Shown: positions 1-9,585, counted from the stretch's first letter. The stretch: DNA of 35,320 nt from a bacterium (GCA_021815785.1 JAKAZS010000027.1:1-35320); one strand, 5' to 3'. A program made the numbers and translations. Notes: generated from the letters alone by a model not told the origin.

Positions 1-136
1 GGTTATTGCACCGATTAACCCAATTTTGGTTAATAACAGCAACTAGGTAACCAGGTGATGTTGATCAGGTATTCCTACCTAATCCAGGAACTTATAATTG
101 GCAACAATCTTGACAGCTCAAAAAAAACTAGTATCG
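1..136. other. Window edge, no supported gene
   Basis: I see no convincing gene here. All three forward frames are broken by stops. A short open stretch in frame 3 (after the TAA at 48-50, to a TGA near 113) reads like the tail of a real protein, but it has no visible start and could be a decayed remnant or chance. The hsdM/hsdS genes that usually accompany hsdR are not recognisable in this stub. Confidence 0.3.
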
Positions 137-165
137 TTGAATAAAACAGCGAAATGGGATAAAAT
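137..165 (+). promoter_or_regulatory. Predicted sigma-70-type promoter for hsdR
   Basis: A -35 box TTGAAT (137-142), a 17-bp spacer and a -10 box TAAAAT (160-165) lie about 45 bp before the hsdR start. A second -35-like TTGACA sits at 110-115 but lacks a good -10. The promoter suggests hsdR can be transcribed on its own, without an upstream hsdM/hsdS transcript. Confidence 0.5.
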
Positions 166-210
166 ACATTCGTAATTTATCCCTTAAATGTCTAAACATG
201 GTGCAGCTGC

Positions 211-3200
211 ATGAGCCTTATAAACGAAAACCATATTGAAGAAGAGGCTTTAAGCTGGTTTGAACAATTAGGCTATAAAATTTATCATCAGTTATCGCCA
301 GATGACACTAAACCAGAGCGTGAGTCTTATAAAGACGTTTATTTATTGAACCGATTAAAAAATAACATCAAAAAACTAAACCCAGAATTAAATGAAGACA
401 GTATAACTAACGTGGTTAATAAAGTCCTCAAAAGTGAGTCAACCACACTTGTCGAAGAGAATCAAAGGCTTCATAAATATATGGTGGAAGGTATTGACCT
501 TGAAATAAATGATAAAACAGGTAATCGAAGAACCCACAAAATTAAAATTATCGATTTTGACAACCCTGAAAATAATGAATGGTTCGCGGTCAATCAATTT
601 ACCGTTAACCAAGGTGTTTACAGCCGCAAGCCAGATATTGTCGTATTTATCAACGGCCTACCAGTTAGCGTTATTGAACTTAAAAACCCAAGTTCAGAAG
701 ACACTAACATAGAATCAGCCTACAATCAATTACAAACTTATAAATCGCAAATACCAACTTTGTTTAACACTAACGTTGCTCTGGTAATTTCTGACGGTAT
801 TTTAGCTAGAATTGGTTCTTTGACTGCAAACTTTGAGCGTTTTATGCCCTGGCGAACAATTATTGATAATAATAAAGCTATTGATGCTAATCGAAAAAAT
901 ATATTTGAACTTGAAACCCTTATTAAAGAGTTCTTTAACAAATGCGTATTTTTAGACGTTTTGCATAATTTCACAGCTTTTATAAATGATAAAAATGAAG
1001 ATTCTCAAGGCGTCTATAAAATAATAGCTGGCTATCATCAGTATTATGCTGTAAAAAAAGCTATCGACAATACAATTATAGCCACCCAGCCAAATGGCAG
1101 CCGCAAAGTTGGCGTTGTTTGGCACACACAAGGGTCTGGCAAAAGCTATCTTATGGCATTTTATGTAGGTCAATTAGTTATTAATAAAAACCTTAAGAAT
1201 CCAACCATTGTAGTTATAACTGACCGAAACGACTTAGACTATCAATTGTTTAATACATTTGCCAAATTTACCAGTTTAATTAGGCAAACACCAAAACAGA
1301 CTACAAGCCGTGAAGATTTAAAAAACGTTTTATTGAGTCAAGCTTCTGGTGGTATTATATTTGCCACGATTCAAAAATTTTCAGCAAGTGATGATTCCAA
1401 TAAATTTCCTATTTTATCTGACCGGTCAAATATTATTGTTATTGCTGATGAAGCACATAGAACTCAGTATGGGTTTAAAGCTAAAATTAACACTAAAACC
1501 GGTGTCATGGATTATGGTTTTGCCAAATACATGCGCGACGCATTGCCAAATGCAGCATTTATAGGCTTTACAGGAACACCAATAGAAAATAATGATAAAA
1601 ACACCAAACAGATATTTGGTGATTACATTGATATTTATGATATAAGTAAAGCCGTTGCTGATGGTGCCACAGTTTCGCTTCATTATGAAAGCCGGTTGGC
1701 TAAACTGGAATTAGATGAAGAAGAAAAAAACAATATTGACAAAGCAATTGCAGAACTTTCAAACTATGACACAAACGAGGAAATCGAATTATCAAAAAAT
1801 TTTAAGATCCAAGAAGCTTTGGTTGGATCACAAGAAAGAATTTCGATGATTGCAAGTGATCTAATAAAGCACTTTGAGAATCGCCTTCAAGCCTTAGACG
1901 GTAAGGCAATGATAGTATGTATGAGTCGCCAAATATGCGTGTCACTTTACAATGAAATAATCAGATTAAAACCTGATTGGCATACGAATTCTGAAAAGAC
2001 TGGCAAAATTAAAGTTGTCATGACTGGTCAAGCTAGTGACCCTATTGAATGGCAAGAACATATTTGGAAAGAATCACAAAAAAATACCATCGCAGCTCGA
2101 GCTAAAGACCCAGATGATGAATTAAAGCTAATTATTGTCTGTGATATGTGGTTAACTGGTTTTGATTCACCGTCAATGCATACCATGTACATCGACAAAC
2201 CTTTAAAAGGTCATAATTTAATGCAAGCAATAGCAAGGGTTAATAGAGTATTTAAGGATAAGCCAGCCGGCTTAATCGTTGATTATATCGGCATCGCCCA
2301 ATACCTCAAAGACGCCTTACATGAATATTCGCCGCAAGACCAAAAACTTGTAGGAATAGATGAAAGGCTGGCTATCCAAGAAATGCTTAAAGCATACGAA
2401 GTAGTTAAAGATATGTTTTTCGGCTTCGATTATATATCATCACTTACGCGTAGTGCGCATGATCGCTTGATTACATTAGCCAATGCTATGGATTGGATTT
2501 TAAAAAAACAAATTGACTTGGCCAATAAAGAAAATACGCCTGAAGCAAAAAAGAAAGCCAATCGAGAATTCCAAGATAAGGTTCTTGCATTGACAAAAGC
2601 TTATGCACTAGTATGCGCCAGCGACGAAGCTTTAAAAATTCGCGATGAAGTCGGATTTTTTCAAGCAGTCAAAGTTGCTTTAATTAAAACTACAGAATCA
2701 AGTGACAATAATCATAATAACTTAAGTAAAAACCAGAAGAAATTGGCCATCCAACAGATTGTTAGTAGATCAGTAATATCTACGGATATTGTAGATATCT
2801 TAAAAGCTTGTGGTATTAACAGCCCTGAAATATCTATTTTATCGGATGAATTTTTAGCTGAAATACAACATATAGAAAAAAAACATCTAGGCATTGAGGC
2901 TTTAAAAAAATTAATTAATGACAAAATAAAATCGCGTAGCAAAATCAATAAAATAGAATCGCAAGCATTTTCTAAACGCCTTGAAGAGGCGATTTCTAAA
3001 TATCATTTAAATGCTGTTTCGACAATCGAAATTTTGCAAAAACTTATTGAACTGGCTAAGGATATGAATAAATCATATCAACGCGGCGATGAGCTTAATT
3101 TAAGTGAAGCTGAAATTGCCTTTTATGATGCCCTAGCACAAAACAACAGTGCCGTTGAAGTTTTGGGCGATAAACAATTATTAATTATTGCCCATGAGAT

Positions 3201-3555
3201 TTTAGTTAAATTAAAACAAAATATGTCAATAGACTGGGATAAGAGACAAAGCGTTCGAGCCAGTTTAAGGCTTTTAGTCAAAGAAATTTTAGATAAATAC
3301 GATTACCCACCAGATCTGGCTGACGAGGCCGTTAAAACAGTCCTAGAACAAGCTGAATTATGGTCGTTACAATGGACTGAGTCAAATAGTACGCTGGATT
3401 CGGATACTAATTTAGACACAGATTTGGATCTAAACATTGATTCTAAGGTTATTTACACTAATATAAATACATCATTCAAGGCCGCTAAAGTAGCTGATGA
3501 TCCTGGCGAAAAAGATCAATATAAATTTGAGCAAGATTTAAATAAAAATAGTTAA
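211..3555 (+). CDS. hsdR: Type I restriction enzyme, R (endonuclease/translocase) subunit
   Basis: HsdR is the DNA-cleaving, ATP-driven translocase subunit of type I restriction-modification complexes (R2M2S). The N-terminal PD-(D/E)xK nuclease is intact, with D142 and the E156-L-K158 signature. The superfamily 2 motor follows: Walker A TQGSGKS (306-312), DEAHR (413-417), TGTP in motif III, and motif VI QAIARVNR (about 672-679). The remaining roughly 400 residues are the helical C-terminal region that docks on the methylase. The length of 1114 aa is normal for the family. The last 60 or so residues hold an unusual acidic Asp/Leu/Asn/Thr run before a charged end. The ATG start at 211 has the expected family N-terminus. 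The partner genes hsdM and hsdS are not in the window, so I cannot tell whether the system is complete. Confidence 0.95.
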   Translation: MSLINENHIEEEALSWFEQLGYKIYHQLSPDDTKPERESYKDVYLLNRLKNNIKKLNPELNEDSITNVVNKVLKSESTTLVEENQRLHKYMVEGIDLEINDKTGNRRTHKIKIIDFDNPENNEWFAVNQFTVNQGVYSRKPDIVVFINGLPVSVIELKNPSSEDTNIESAYNQLQTYKSQIPTLFNTNVALVISDGILARIGSLTANFERFMPWRTIIDNNKAIDANRKNIFELETLIKEFFNKCVFLDVLHNFTAFINDKNEDSQGVYKIIAGYHQYYAVKKAIDNTIIATQPNGSRKVGVVWHTQGSGKSYLMAFYVGQLVINKNLKNPTIVVITDRNDLDYQLFNTFAKFTSLIRQTPKQTTSREDLKNVLLSQASGGIIFATIQKFSASDDSNKFPILSDRSNIIVIADEAHRTQYGFKAKINTKTGVMDYGFAKYMRDALPNAAFIGFTGTPIENNDKNTKQIFGDYIDIYDISKAVADGATVSLHYESRLAKLELDEEEKNNIDKAIAELSNYDTNEEIELSKNFKIQEALVGSQERISMIASDLIKHFENRLQALDGKAMIVCMSRQICVSLYNEIIRLKPDWHTNSEKTGKIKVVMTGQASDPIEWQEHIWKESQKNTIAARAKDPDDELKLIIVCDMWLTGFDSPSMHTMYIDKPLKGHNLMQAIARVNRVFKDKPAGLIVDYIGIAQYLKDALHEYSPQDQKLVGIDERLAIQEMLKAYEVVKDMFFGFDYISSLTRSAHDRLITLANAMDWILKKQIDLANKENTPEAKKKANREFQDKVLALTKAYALVCASDEALKIRDEVGFFQAVKVALIKTTESSDNNHNNLSKNQKKLAIQQIVSRSVISTDIVDILKACGINSPEISILSDEFLAEIQHIEKKHLGIEALKKLINDKIKSRSKINKIESQAFSKRLEEAISKYHLNAVSTIEILQKLIELAKDMNKSYQRGDELNLSEAEIAFYDALAQNNSAVEVLGDKQLLIIAHEILVKLKQNMSIDWDKRQSVRASLRLLVKEILDKYDYPPDLADEAVKTVLEQAELWSLQWTESNSTLDSDTNLDTDLDLNIDSKVIYTNINTSFKAAKVADDPGEKDQYKFEQDLNKNS

Positions 3556-3599
3556 ACCAAAGCAGGGCAGGATTAAATTTAATTAAAATTTTGTTGGTA

Positions 3600-3629
3600 A
3601 TAAATTAAATTATGCCTAATTTAATTTAT
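3600..3629 (+). terminator. Perfect 13-bp AT-only inverted repeat after hsdR
   Basis: The arms 3600-3612 and 3617-3629 are perfectly complementary over 13 bp around a TGCC tetraloop, 45 bp after the hsdR stop. The stem contains only A and T, and only a short mixed T stretch (ATTTT) follows. It could work as a weak terminator or as a 3'-end stabiliser between hsdR and nrdR. Confidence 0.4.
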
Positions 3630-3686
3630 AAATTTTCAAAATAAGTTAAAGTTATTAATATTATTTTGGATTTTATTAGAAATTTT

Positions 3687-4166
3687 ATGTATTGTCCATT
3701 TTGTGATTATAAAGAAAGTAAAGTTCTTGAATCTAGATTGACGTCGGATAAATCAATTCGACGTAGGCGTAAATGTGAAAATTGTGACAAGCGCTTTACT
3801 ACCTATGAACGGAATCAAGGTAGTCAGTTCTTAATCGTTAAACGTTCAGGCAGTCGTGAGCCCTATTCGCGAGATAAACTTCAGGCTGGCTTAACCAGGG
3901 CAATCACTAAGACAACAGTAACGGCTGCTCAAATTGATGAATTAGTGGATAGTATTGAAAATGAAATAATTCAGTTAGGTAATAAAGAAATAACTTCTCA
4001 GGATTTAGGTGACTTGGCTTTAAATAAATTGAAATTATTAAATCAAGTAGCCTATGTTCGTTTTGCCTCAGTTTATCGCCAATTTCAATCAATTGAAGAC
4101 TTTATTGCTGAATTACATAAATTGCAAATTTCAAAATTCAACCTTGAAATATTAAATACGCAATAA
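3687..4166 (+). CDS. nrdR: Transcriptional repressor NrdR
   Basis: NrdR is the zinc- and nucleotide-sensing repressor of ribonucleotide reductase genes. The N-terminal zinc ribbon is complete: C3, C6, C30 and C33 in the CPFC...CENC arrangement. It is followed by the Arg-rich DNA-binding segment (RRRRK) and an ATP-cone domain (about 46-136). I chose the ATG at 3687 because family members begin M-x-C-P-x-C. A TTG at 3666 would add seven residues with no family support. The product is 159 aa, a normal length. No ribonucleotide reductase gene or NrdR box is visible nearby. The last 12 codons including the stop are duplicated just downstream (see the repeat at 4131-4211). Confidence 0.93.
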   Translation: MYCPFCDYKESKVLESRLTSDKSIRRRRKCENCDKRFTTYERNQGSQFLIVKRSGSREPYSRDKLQAGLTRAITKTTVTAAQIDELVDSIENEIIQLGNKEITSQDLGDLALNKLKLLNQVAYVRFASVYRQFQSIEDFIAELHKLQISKFNLEILNTQ

Positions 4167-4211
4167 GAACACTCAAAATTCAACCTTGAAATATTAAATA
4201 TGCAATAAGAA
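4131..4211 (+). repeat. Tandem duplication of the nrdR 3' end
   Basis: Copy 1 (4131-4169) and copy 2 (4173-4211) are 39 bp each with a single mismatch (C4159 against T4201), period 42 bp. Copy 1 covers the last codons and stop of nrdR. Copy 2 repeats them in the same reading frame after the stop. Confidence 0.9.
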
Positions 4212-4330
4212 AATTAGTTTTTATTTTTTTGCCAGACTTAAAATACTTAACAAAAGTTTACGATCAACTGCCGTTCAATCAATATTTGAGAAACTTTACT
4301 TTTTTTTAAAAACTTAAGCATAATAAGCAA

Positions 4331-4360
4331 TTGATATGTTATTATTGTCATTGTGTATAT
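4331..4360 (+). promoter_or_regulatory. Possible promoter for rplS-rbgA
   Basis: TTGATA (4331-4336) is followed after 17-18 bp by TGTATA/GTATAT (4354-4360). Transcription would begin shortly before an AGGA Shine-Dalgarno (4368-4371) placed 9 nt before the rplS ATG. The -10 match is moderate. Confidence 0.35.
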
Positions 4361-4380
4361 GTCGATTAGGATTTGCTCTT

Positions 4381-4785
4381 ATGAATTCTCTCATTGCGGC
4401 AATTGAAGCCCCATTCTTAAAAACCAATTTGCCTGATTTTCGTGTTGGTGATTCGGTTAAAGTTTTTGTTAAAATCCGCGAAGGTGGTAAAGAACGAACT
4501 CAAGGTTACGAAGGCGTTATAATTAAAATCAGAGGCGCCACTATTGGAAAAACCATAACGGTTAGGCGTGTTTTTCAAGGTGTTGGGATTGAACGGGTAT
4601 TTTTAATTCATTCTCCGCGAGTGGAAAAAATTACGATTCAACGACGTGGTGATGTTAAGCGTTCCAAACTTTATTACTTGCGTGCACGCACTGGCAAGGC
4701 TACCCGTATTAAAGAAAAAGTTACGCCTAAAACAAAATCAACCCCCGAAGCTAAAAATACGCAAACTCCAGTTTCAGTCTCTTAA
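4381..4785 (+). CDS. rplS: 50S ribosomal protein bL19
   Basis: bL19 sits at the 30S-50S interface of the ribosome. The sequence carries the classic bL19 core: the opening MNSLI, the PDFRVGDSVKVFVKI segment, EGVIIKIRG, the TVRRV strand, and SPRVEKI followed by RRGDVKRSKLYYLR. I placed the start at ATG 4381 because it matches the family N-terminus and has AGGA 9 nt upstream. The frame is open further upstream (from 4336), but that part is not bL19-like. The product is 134 aa, with a Lys/Thr/Pro-rich tail of about 25 residues beyond the usual core. The gene leads directly into rbgA, a 50S assembly GTPase; the rplS-rbgA pairing is also found in Firmicutes. Confidence 0.95.
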   Translation: MNSLIAAIEAPFLKTNLPDFRVGDSVKVFVKIREGGKERTQGYEGVIIKIRGATIGKTITVRRVFQGVGIERVFLIHSPRVEKITIQRRGDVKRSKLYYLRARTGKATRIKEKVTPKTKSTPEAKNTQTPVSVS

Positions 4786-4796
4786 ATAAGTATAAA

Positions 4797-5621
4797 TTGA
4801 GTTTACTCAACCTATCTAAAGATCTGCTTAAAGCTATTGATATAGTTATTGAAGTGGCTGATAGCCGGCTGCCTATAACCAGCCGCCATCCAAGTATACA
4901 GATTGATTTTAAACACAAATTAAAAATAGTTATATACGCTAAAGCGGATTTAGCTGATTTAGATAAGGCTAGATTATTAATTAACAAACAAGAGATTAGT
5001 TATTTTCTCACCACCAAATCAACTAAGCAAAGACAGAAAATTTTAACCGCCCTTAATGATTTAGGCGCTAGCTTAAAGCAACGATCTTTAGCCAAGGGCT
5101 ACAAACATGGTAGCTTAAAACTTTTAGTTGTGGGTATTCCTAATGTTGGTAAATCTAGTTTGATAAACTGGCTTATTGGTCAAAATAAAGCCAAAGTTGC
5201 CAACCGGCCAGGTATTACCCGAGCGCCCCAATGGGTAAGAATTAACCCCGACATTGAATTGCTGGACACGCCAGGTGTTTTAAAACATTTTAAATTTGAT
5301 CCCAGTAAAACAACTAAACTTGGTTTAGTACGTTTGATAAATGCCTATAATATTGATGAGTTAGAGCTTGCTACTAGCGCTATAGATTTTACCAGTACTT
5401 TTTATAACGAATCGCTAACTAATTACCTTGGCGCAAATAATGATATTAGCCTTGAATCAGTAGCAAAAAAATTTAATTATCTTAAAACCGGTGGTGTTTA
5501 TGACCTTAATCGTGCTGCAAAAACATTTTTAAGTGATTTTGAATCTGGTAAATTAGGTAAAATTTGTTTAGATATTGACCAATTAAAATCATTAGCTGAT
5601 TTAGCTAATGTGACTGATTAA
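4797..5621 (+). CDS. rbgA: Ribosome biogenesis GTPase (RbgA/YlqF family)
   Basis: This is a circularly permuted GTPase that promotes late 50S subunit maturation. The motif order shows the permutation: the G4-type AKAD (NKxD equivalent, about residues 48-51) comes before G1 GIPNVGKSS, then the G2 region (GITRAP), then G3 DTPG. The C-terminal helical domain follows. The gene begins 11 nt after the rplS stop. The only plausible start in the open frame is TTG 4797; no ATG exists between the upstream in-frame stop (4752-4754) and this point. As a result the conserved N-terminal WFPGHM segment of the family is absent and the protein starts close to the DIVIEVADSRLP strand. At 274 aa it is slightly short. 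Confidence 0.88.
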   Translation: MSLLNLSKDLLKAIDIVIEVADSRLPITSRHPSIQIDFKHKLKIVIYAKADLADLDKARLLINKQEISYFLTTKSTKQRQKILTALNDLGASLKQRSLAKGYKHGSLKLLVVGIPNVGKSSLINWLIGQNKAKVANRPGITRAPQWVRINPDIELLDTPGVLKHFKFDPSKTTKLGLVRLINAYNIDELELATSAIDFTSTFYNESLTNYLGANNDISLESVAKKFNYLKTGGVYDLNRAAKTFLSDFESGKLGKICLDIDQLKSLADLANVTD

Positions 5622-5633
5622 TTTATTATTTAT

Positions 5634-5891
5634 TTATTCGGGTTTTTTAAAATGCTTATCATCGGTAAGCCAGCCGATAACTAAACCAGTTACGGATCCA
5701 ACGACAAAACCCCAGATAAATCCCTGATTAAAGCCGAAAACTGGAACAGTGGCTTGAGGTAAAGGCATGACCGGAACTAGAATAAAGCTTAAGCCTACGA
5801 TTAAACCGCTAATTGTACCAATTAACAGCATAGTTAAGATTGGATATGGTATTAAACCTGATTTTTGTTCTTTGTCATTATTATCTGGCAT
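5634..5891 (-). CDS. Small two-TM membrane protein, unknown function
   Basis: I do not recognise this 85-aa protein. It has a short polar N-terminus, a first membrane segment (about residues 18-42), a short loop containing PQATVPVFG, and a second glycine-rich segment (about 55-77) ending in a charged tail. The glycine spacing (GxxxG-like) suggests tight helix packing. A strong Shine-Dalgarno (GAGGT, 7 nt spacing) supports the ATG start, and a TATAAT-like -10 lies just upstream (5907-5912 on the plus strand). It is codirectional with the Nudix gene 89 bp upstream and convergent with rbgA. Confidence 0.75.
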   Translation of the reverse strand: MPDNNDKEQKSGLIPYPILTMLLIGTISGLIVGLSFILVPVMPLPQATVPVFGFNQGFIWGFVVGSVTGLVIGWLTDDKHFKKPE

Positions 5892-5980
5892 AATTAATAC
5901 CTCAATATTATAAATTTCCTTAACTTAAATATTTATTTTAAACTAAAACTATATTACCAATGTATTTATTAATGGCATTT

Positions 5981-6532
5981 TTACAATTCATTAATTAAAA
6001 GACTAATTCCAGCAATTGTTTTTGCATCTTGAATCAGTCCGTTGAGAATTAATTGATAGGCCTGTTTAAGACTTATTTGCATAACTTCAATTTCTTCGTG
6101 TTCATCAGGATCTGGTTCAGATAAGGTGACATTACTGGCTTTATATAAATAAAGCAATTCATTACAAAATCCTGGAGCTGAATACATTCGGGATATTTCT
6201 TGCCAAGTTGTAGCTAAATAGCCAGTTTCTTCTTTTAGTTCGCGTTTAGCTGCAATAAGTGGATCTTCGCCTAGGTCAATTTTACCAGCTGGTAATTCAA
6301 TTAATTCTTTGCCAATACTATAACGATACTGTTTGATTAGAATAATATCATCTTGATTAGGCCGACAAATGATTACAACACCACCATTATGTTCTACAAC
6401 CTCAAATTTAGCACTTCTTTTATCTGGCCATTGGATTGAATCCACGCGTAAGTTAATAAATGAGCCTGTATGAAGCATTTGGCTATTAATTTTAGCATTA
6501 TGAAAATAATTATTTTTTGGGGGTTGATTCAT
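5981..6532 (-). CDS. Nudix hydrolase, ADP-ribose pyrophosphatase type
   Basis: The protein is predicted to split ADP-ribose or related nucleoside diphosphate sugars, a housecleaning reaction in the cytoplasm. The Nudix box GX5EX7REUXEEXGU is perfect: G83, E89, R97-E98-L99, E101-E102, G104-Y105. The preceding QYRYSIGKELIELPAG segment is typical of the ADP-ribose pyrophosphatase (NudF-like) subfamily, as is the downstream PGFCNELLYLY. The length of 183 aa is normal. It lies between clpC and the small membrane protein on the same strand. Confidence 0.88.
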   Translation of the reverse strand: MNQPPKNNYFHNAKINSQMLHTGSFINLRVDSIQWPDKRSAKFEVVEHNGGVVIICRPNQDDIILIKQYRYSIGKELIELPAGKIDLGEDPLIAAKRELKEETGYLATTWQEISRMYSAPGFCNELLYLYKASNVTLSEPDPDEHEEIEVMQISLKQAYQLILNGLIQDAKTIAGISLLINEL

Positions 6533-6574
6533 AGAAAATTAGTTAAATTACTCTTTTCGGTAAATTAAATCAAG

Positions 6575-6696
6575 GAATTAAATAAGTTTAGTTGTTATGA
6601 TGTTAGGGTTTTTTCGAGGTTAAAGCATTCTTTCTTTGTATGCAGAGAATTAAATAAGTTTAGATGTAATAATATTAGTCTTTGCCAAGGTTAAAG
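6575..6696. repeat. Imperfect direct repeat at and after the clpC stop
   Basis: Copy A (6575-6625) and copy B (6647-6696) share a 17-bp identical core (6575-6591 and 6647-6663) and a shared end GGTTAAAG. They differ in between, offset 71-72 bp with one indel. Copy B includes the clpC stop codon (TTA at 6691-6693 on the plus strand). Copy A lies further downstream of clpC. Confidence 0.7.
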
Positions 6697-9276
6697 TTTA
6701 GCCTGAGCGCTTTGACCTTCATCAGTTTTGGCGTGTTTGCTTTCTTTGGGCTCTTTACCTTCTTTACCTTCTTTAGGTTCTTTACCTTCTTTAGGCTCTT
6801 TAGAATTATCAGACTTTGCCCCAGACTTCTTAGCCGCCTTTTCAAATACGATGGTTTCACCTTCAAGCTTAGTCTCAATGACATCACCTTCTTTAAACTT
6901 GCCTTGTAAAACCTGTTCGGCTAATGTATCTTCTAGCATTTTTTGAATAGCTCGACGCAATGGTCTGGCTCCATAAGTTGGACTATAGCCTTCTTTAGCA
7001 ATTAGGTCTTTGCATTCATTGGCAATAGTAAGTTCCATGCCTTGAGTTTTAATTCGAGCCTGCAAGTCGCTAGACATGATATCTACAATGAGTCTGATTT
7101 CTTCTTTCGTTAATTGTTGGAAGACAATTATTTCATCAATCCGATTTAAAAATTCTGGTCTAAATGTCTTTTTCATTGAGTCCATAACTAAATCTTTGAT
7201 TTTTTTATAGCGATCACTATGCTGCGCTTCGGTAACCTGTTGTTGGAAGCCAATTGACAGTGAAGTTTTATCGATAAATTGCGCGCCCACATTAGAGGTC
7301 ATGATAATAATGGTATTTTTAAAGTCTACCGTACGACCTTTACTATCCGATAATCGGCCATCATCAAGAATTTGTAAAAGGACATTAAATACATCAGGAT
7401 GGGCTTTTTCAATTTCATCAAATAAAACTACCGAATAAGGTTTACGGCGAATGGATTCAGTTAGTTGGCCACCTTCTTGATAGCCAACATAGCCTGGTGG
7501 TGAACCAATTAACTTAGAGGTAGTGTGATGTTCCATAAATTCAGACATGTCAATTCTAATCAAGGCGTCTTCAGAACCAAAGAAGTAACCAGCCAAAGCT
7601 TTAGCTAATTCGGTTTTACCGACACCGGTTGGACCTGAAAAAATAAAGCTGCCAATTGGCCGAGCTGGGTTTTTTAAGCCCACGCGAGCACGCCTAATAG
7701 CCTTACAAACGGCTTCAACTGCCTCGTCTTGACCAATAACCCGTTGATGGAGTACATCGGACATATGTAGTAATTTTTCGGATTCACCTTCAGTTAATTT
7801 AAGTAAAGGTATACCAGTCCAGGAACTTACTACATAAGCAACTTCTTCTTGGGTTACAATCGGTTTTTCGGTTTCCTGTTTAGCCTTCCAGGAAGTTTGT
7901 ATTTCACGAATTTTTTCGGATAATTTAGTTTCTTGTTCTCTTAAGGAATTGGCTTTTTCAAATTCCTGGTTGCGGATCGACATTTCTTTATCACGACGAA
8001 CCAAACGCAATTCTTTTTCTACTTCTTTGCCTTCTGGTGGCAGGGAACTAGCTCTTAAACGAACCCTTGATGAAGCTTCATCGACTATGTCAATGGCTTT
8101 ATCGGGTAGGAATCGGTCGGATATATAGCGATCTGATAATTTAGCTGATTGTTCTAGCGCCTCATCAGAAATAATTAATTTATGATGTTCTTCATATTTT
8201 GGACGTAAACCACGTAAGATTTCAATAGTTTCATCAACAGAAGGCGGATCAATAATTACAGGTTGGAATCTACGTTCTAGAGCCGCATCACGTTCAATAT
8301 GTTTACGGTATTCGTCCATAGTAGTTGCGCCAATACATTGTAATTCACCACGGGCTAAGGCTGGCTTTAATATATTAGCCGCATCAATAGCACCTTCAGC
8401 TGCTCCAGCCCCAATTAATGTATGCAACTCATCAATTACCAGCATGACATTGCCAGCCTGTCTTATTTCATCCATTATTTTTTTAAGCCGCTCTTCAAAT
8501 TCACCACGGTATTTAGTTCCGGCAACCAGTAAACCAATGTCAAGCATGACAATTTTTTTATCAATTAAAATTTCCGGGATGTCATTATTAGCTATTCTAA
8601 TAGACAAACCTTCAGCTATTGCAGTTTTGCCAACACCAGGTTCGCCAATTAAAACGGGGTTGTTTTTGGTTCTACGACCTAAAATTTGGATAACCCGTTC
8701 AATTTCTTTTTCCCGACCAACTACTGGGTCTAATCTATTTTCCTGAGCGGCTTGGGTTAAATTTAAGCCAAAATCATCCAAAGTAGGAGTTTTAGAGCGT
8801 CCGGTGGACGATTGTGATGATGAACTGCCAGTGGTTGCCCCAGTTTCGCCAAGTAGCCTTATAACATGACTTCTTACCTTAGTAAGATCAACCCCTAAAT
8901 TTTCTAATACTCGAGCGGCTACACCTTCGCCTTCTCTGATTAAACCTAATAATAAATGTTCAGTGCCAATGTAGCTATGTCCTAATTGACGAGCCTCATC
9001 CCAGGATAATTCTAAAACTCTTTTAGCTCTTGGGGTAAAGGGAATTTCTACGGCTACAAAACCAGATCCGCGGCCAATTATTTTTTCGACTTCAACACGG
9101 GCATCTTTTAAATTGACACCCATTGATTTGAGAGTTTTAGCTGCAATACCAGTGTTTTCACCAATCAAGCCTAAAAGAATTTGTTCAGTGCCAACAAAAT
9201 TATGACCTAGGCGCCTAGCCTCTTCTTGAGCTAGCATAATAACTTTAATGGCTTTTTCGGTAAAACGTTCAAACAT
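6691..9276 (-). CDS. clpC: ATP-dependent Clp protease ATPase subunit ClpC
   Basis: ClpC is a Hsp100 unfoldase that feeds substrates to ClpP. Two Clp N-repeats (about 1-145) precede AAA+ module 1 with Walker A GEPGVGKT (211-218) and its DELHTL Walker B. A middle domain follows with a UVR-type motif (around the [12 protein letters not shown] segment). AAA+ module 2 has Walker A GPTGVGKT and Walker [12 protein letters not shown] ClpP-docking tripeptide region is expected in module 2, but I did not verify it residue by residue. The 861-aa length includes an unusual highly charged tail (roughly the last 45 residues) made of repeated KEPKEGKE units. A GGAG-type ribosome site lies about 14 nt before the ATG, somewhat far, with a TATAAT (9374-9379, complement) upstream. 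No ctsR or mcsAB genes adjoin it. Confidence 0.96.
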   Translation of the reverse strand: MFERFTEKAIKVIMLAQEEARRLGHNFVGTEQILLGLIGENTGIAAKTLKSMGVNLKDARVEVEKIIGRGSGFVAVEIPFTPRAKRVLELSWDEARQLGHSYIGTEHLLLGLIREGEGVAARVLENLGVDLTKVRSHVIRLLGETGATTGSSSSQSSTGRSKTPTLDDFGLNLTQAAQENRLDPVVGREKEIERVIQILGRRTKNNPVLIGEPGVGKTAIAEGLSIRIANNDIPEILIDKKIVMLDIGLLVAGTKYRGEFEERLKKIMDEIRQAGNVMLVIDELHTLIGAGAAEGAIDAANILKPALARGELQCIGATTMDEYRKHIERDAALERRFQPVIIDPPSVDETIEILRGLRPKYEEHHKLIISDEALEQSAKLSDRYISDRFLPDKAIDIVDEASSRVRLRASSLPPEGKEVEKELRLVRRDKEMSIRNQEFEKANSLREQETKLSEKIREIQTSWKAKQETEKPIVTQEEVAYVVSSWTGIPLLKLTEGESEKLLHMSDVLHQRVIGQDEAVEAVCKAIRRARVGLKNPARPIGSFIFSGPTGVGKTELAKALAGYFFGSEDALIRIDMSEFMEHHTTSKLIGSPPGYVGYQEGGQLTESIRRKPYSVVLFDEIEKAHPDVFNVLLQILDDGRLSDSKGRTVDFKNTIIIMTSNVGAQFIDKTSLSIGFQQQVTEAQHSDRYKKIKDLVMDSMKKTFRPEFLNRIDEIIVFQQLTKEEIRLIVDIMSSDLQARIKTQGMELTIANECKDLIAKEGYSPTYGARPLRRAIQKMLEDTLAEQVLQGKFKEGDVIETKLEGETIVFEKAAKKSGAKSDNSKEPKEGKEPKEGKEGKEPKESKHAKTDEGQSAQAKL

Positions 9277-9585
9277 GATTTTGATTGATTCTCCAGAGAA
9301 TTTTGAGGATAGTTTATATTTATAACTTTTAAAAATAACTATGAAATTTATTAAATAACCTAAAAAGATTTCTAATTATATAGGTACATTTTAGCTTATT
9401 TTGCTTAAAGTATAAAAAAATTCATAATTACTAAACAAGTTTTTTCGTAATTTTAGTTACAAAGCTAAATTAATTTATTAATTATTAGTTTTAAGGTTCT
9501 TTATAAAGAATGCTTAATTAAATTCATAAACGGTTCGTGTAATAAAAATATTTCTTTCAAAGTATTAAAAAATAAAAGCTTATTA
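9277..9585. other. Intergenic region between clpC and topA
   Basis: This 309-bp AT-rich stretch holds the probable clpC leader. On the minus strand a TATAAT (plus-strand 9374-9379) lies about 100 bp before the clpC start, without a clear -35. I see no ORF with a ribosome-binding site and no strong hairpin. Confidence 0.4.

Noticed and set aside
51-113. Protein-like tail in frame 3 before hsdR
   Set aside because: Only about 20 codons after a stop, with no start or ribosome site; cannot be distinguished from chance.
6682-6946. Plus-strand Phe/Leu/Ser-rich open frames opposite the clpC 3' end
   Set aside because: They are antisense to the repetitive Lys/Glu tail of ClpC; no ribosome site, and composition is explained by the repeat.
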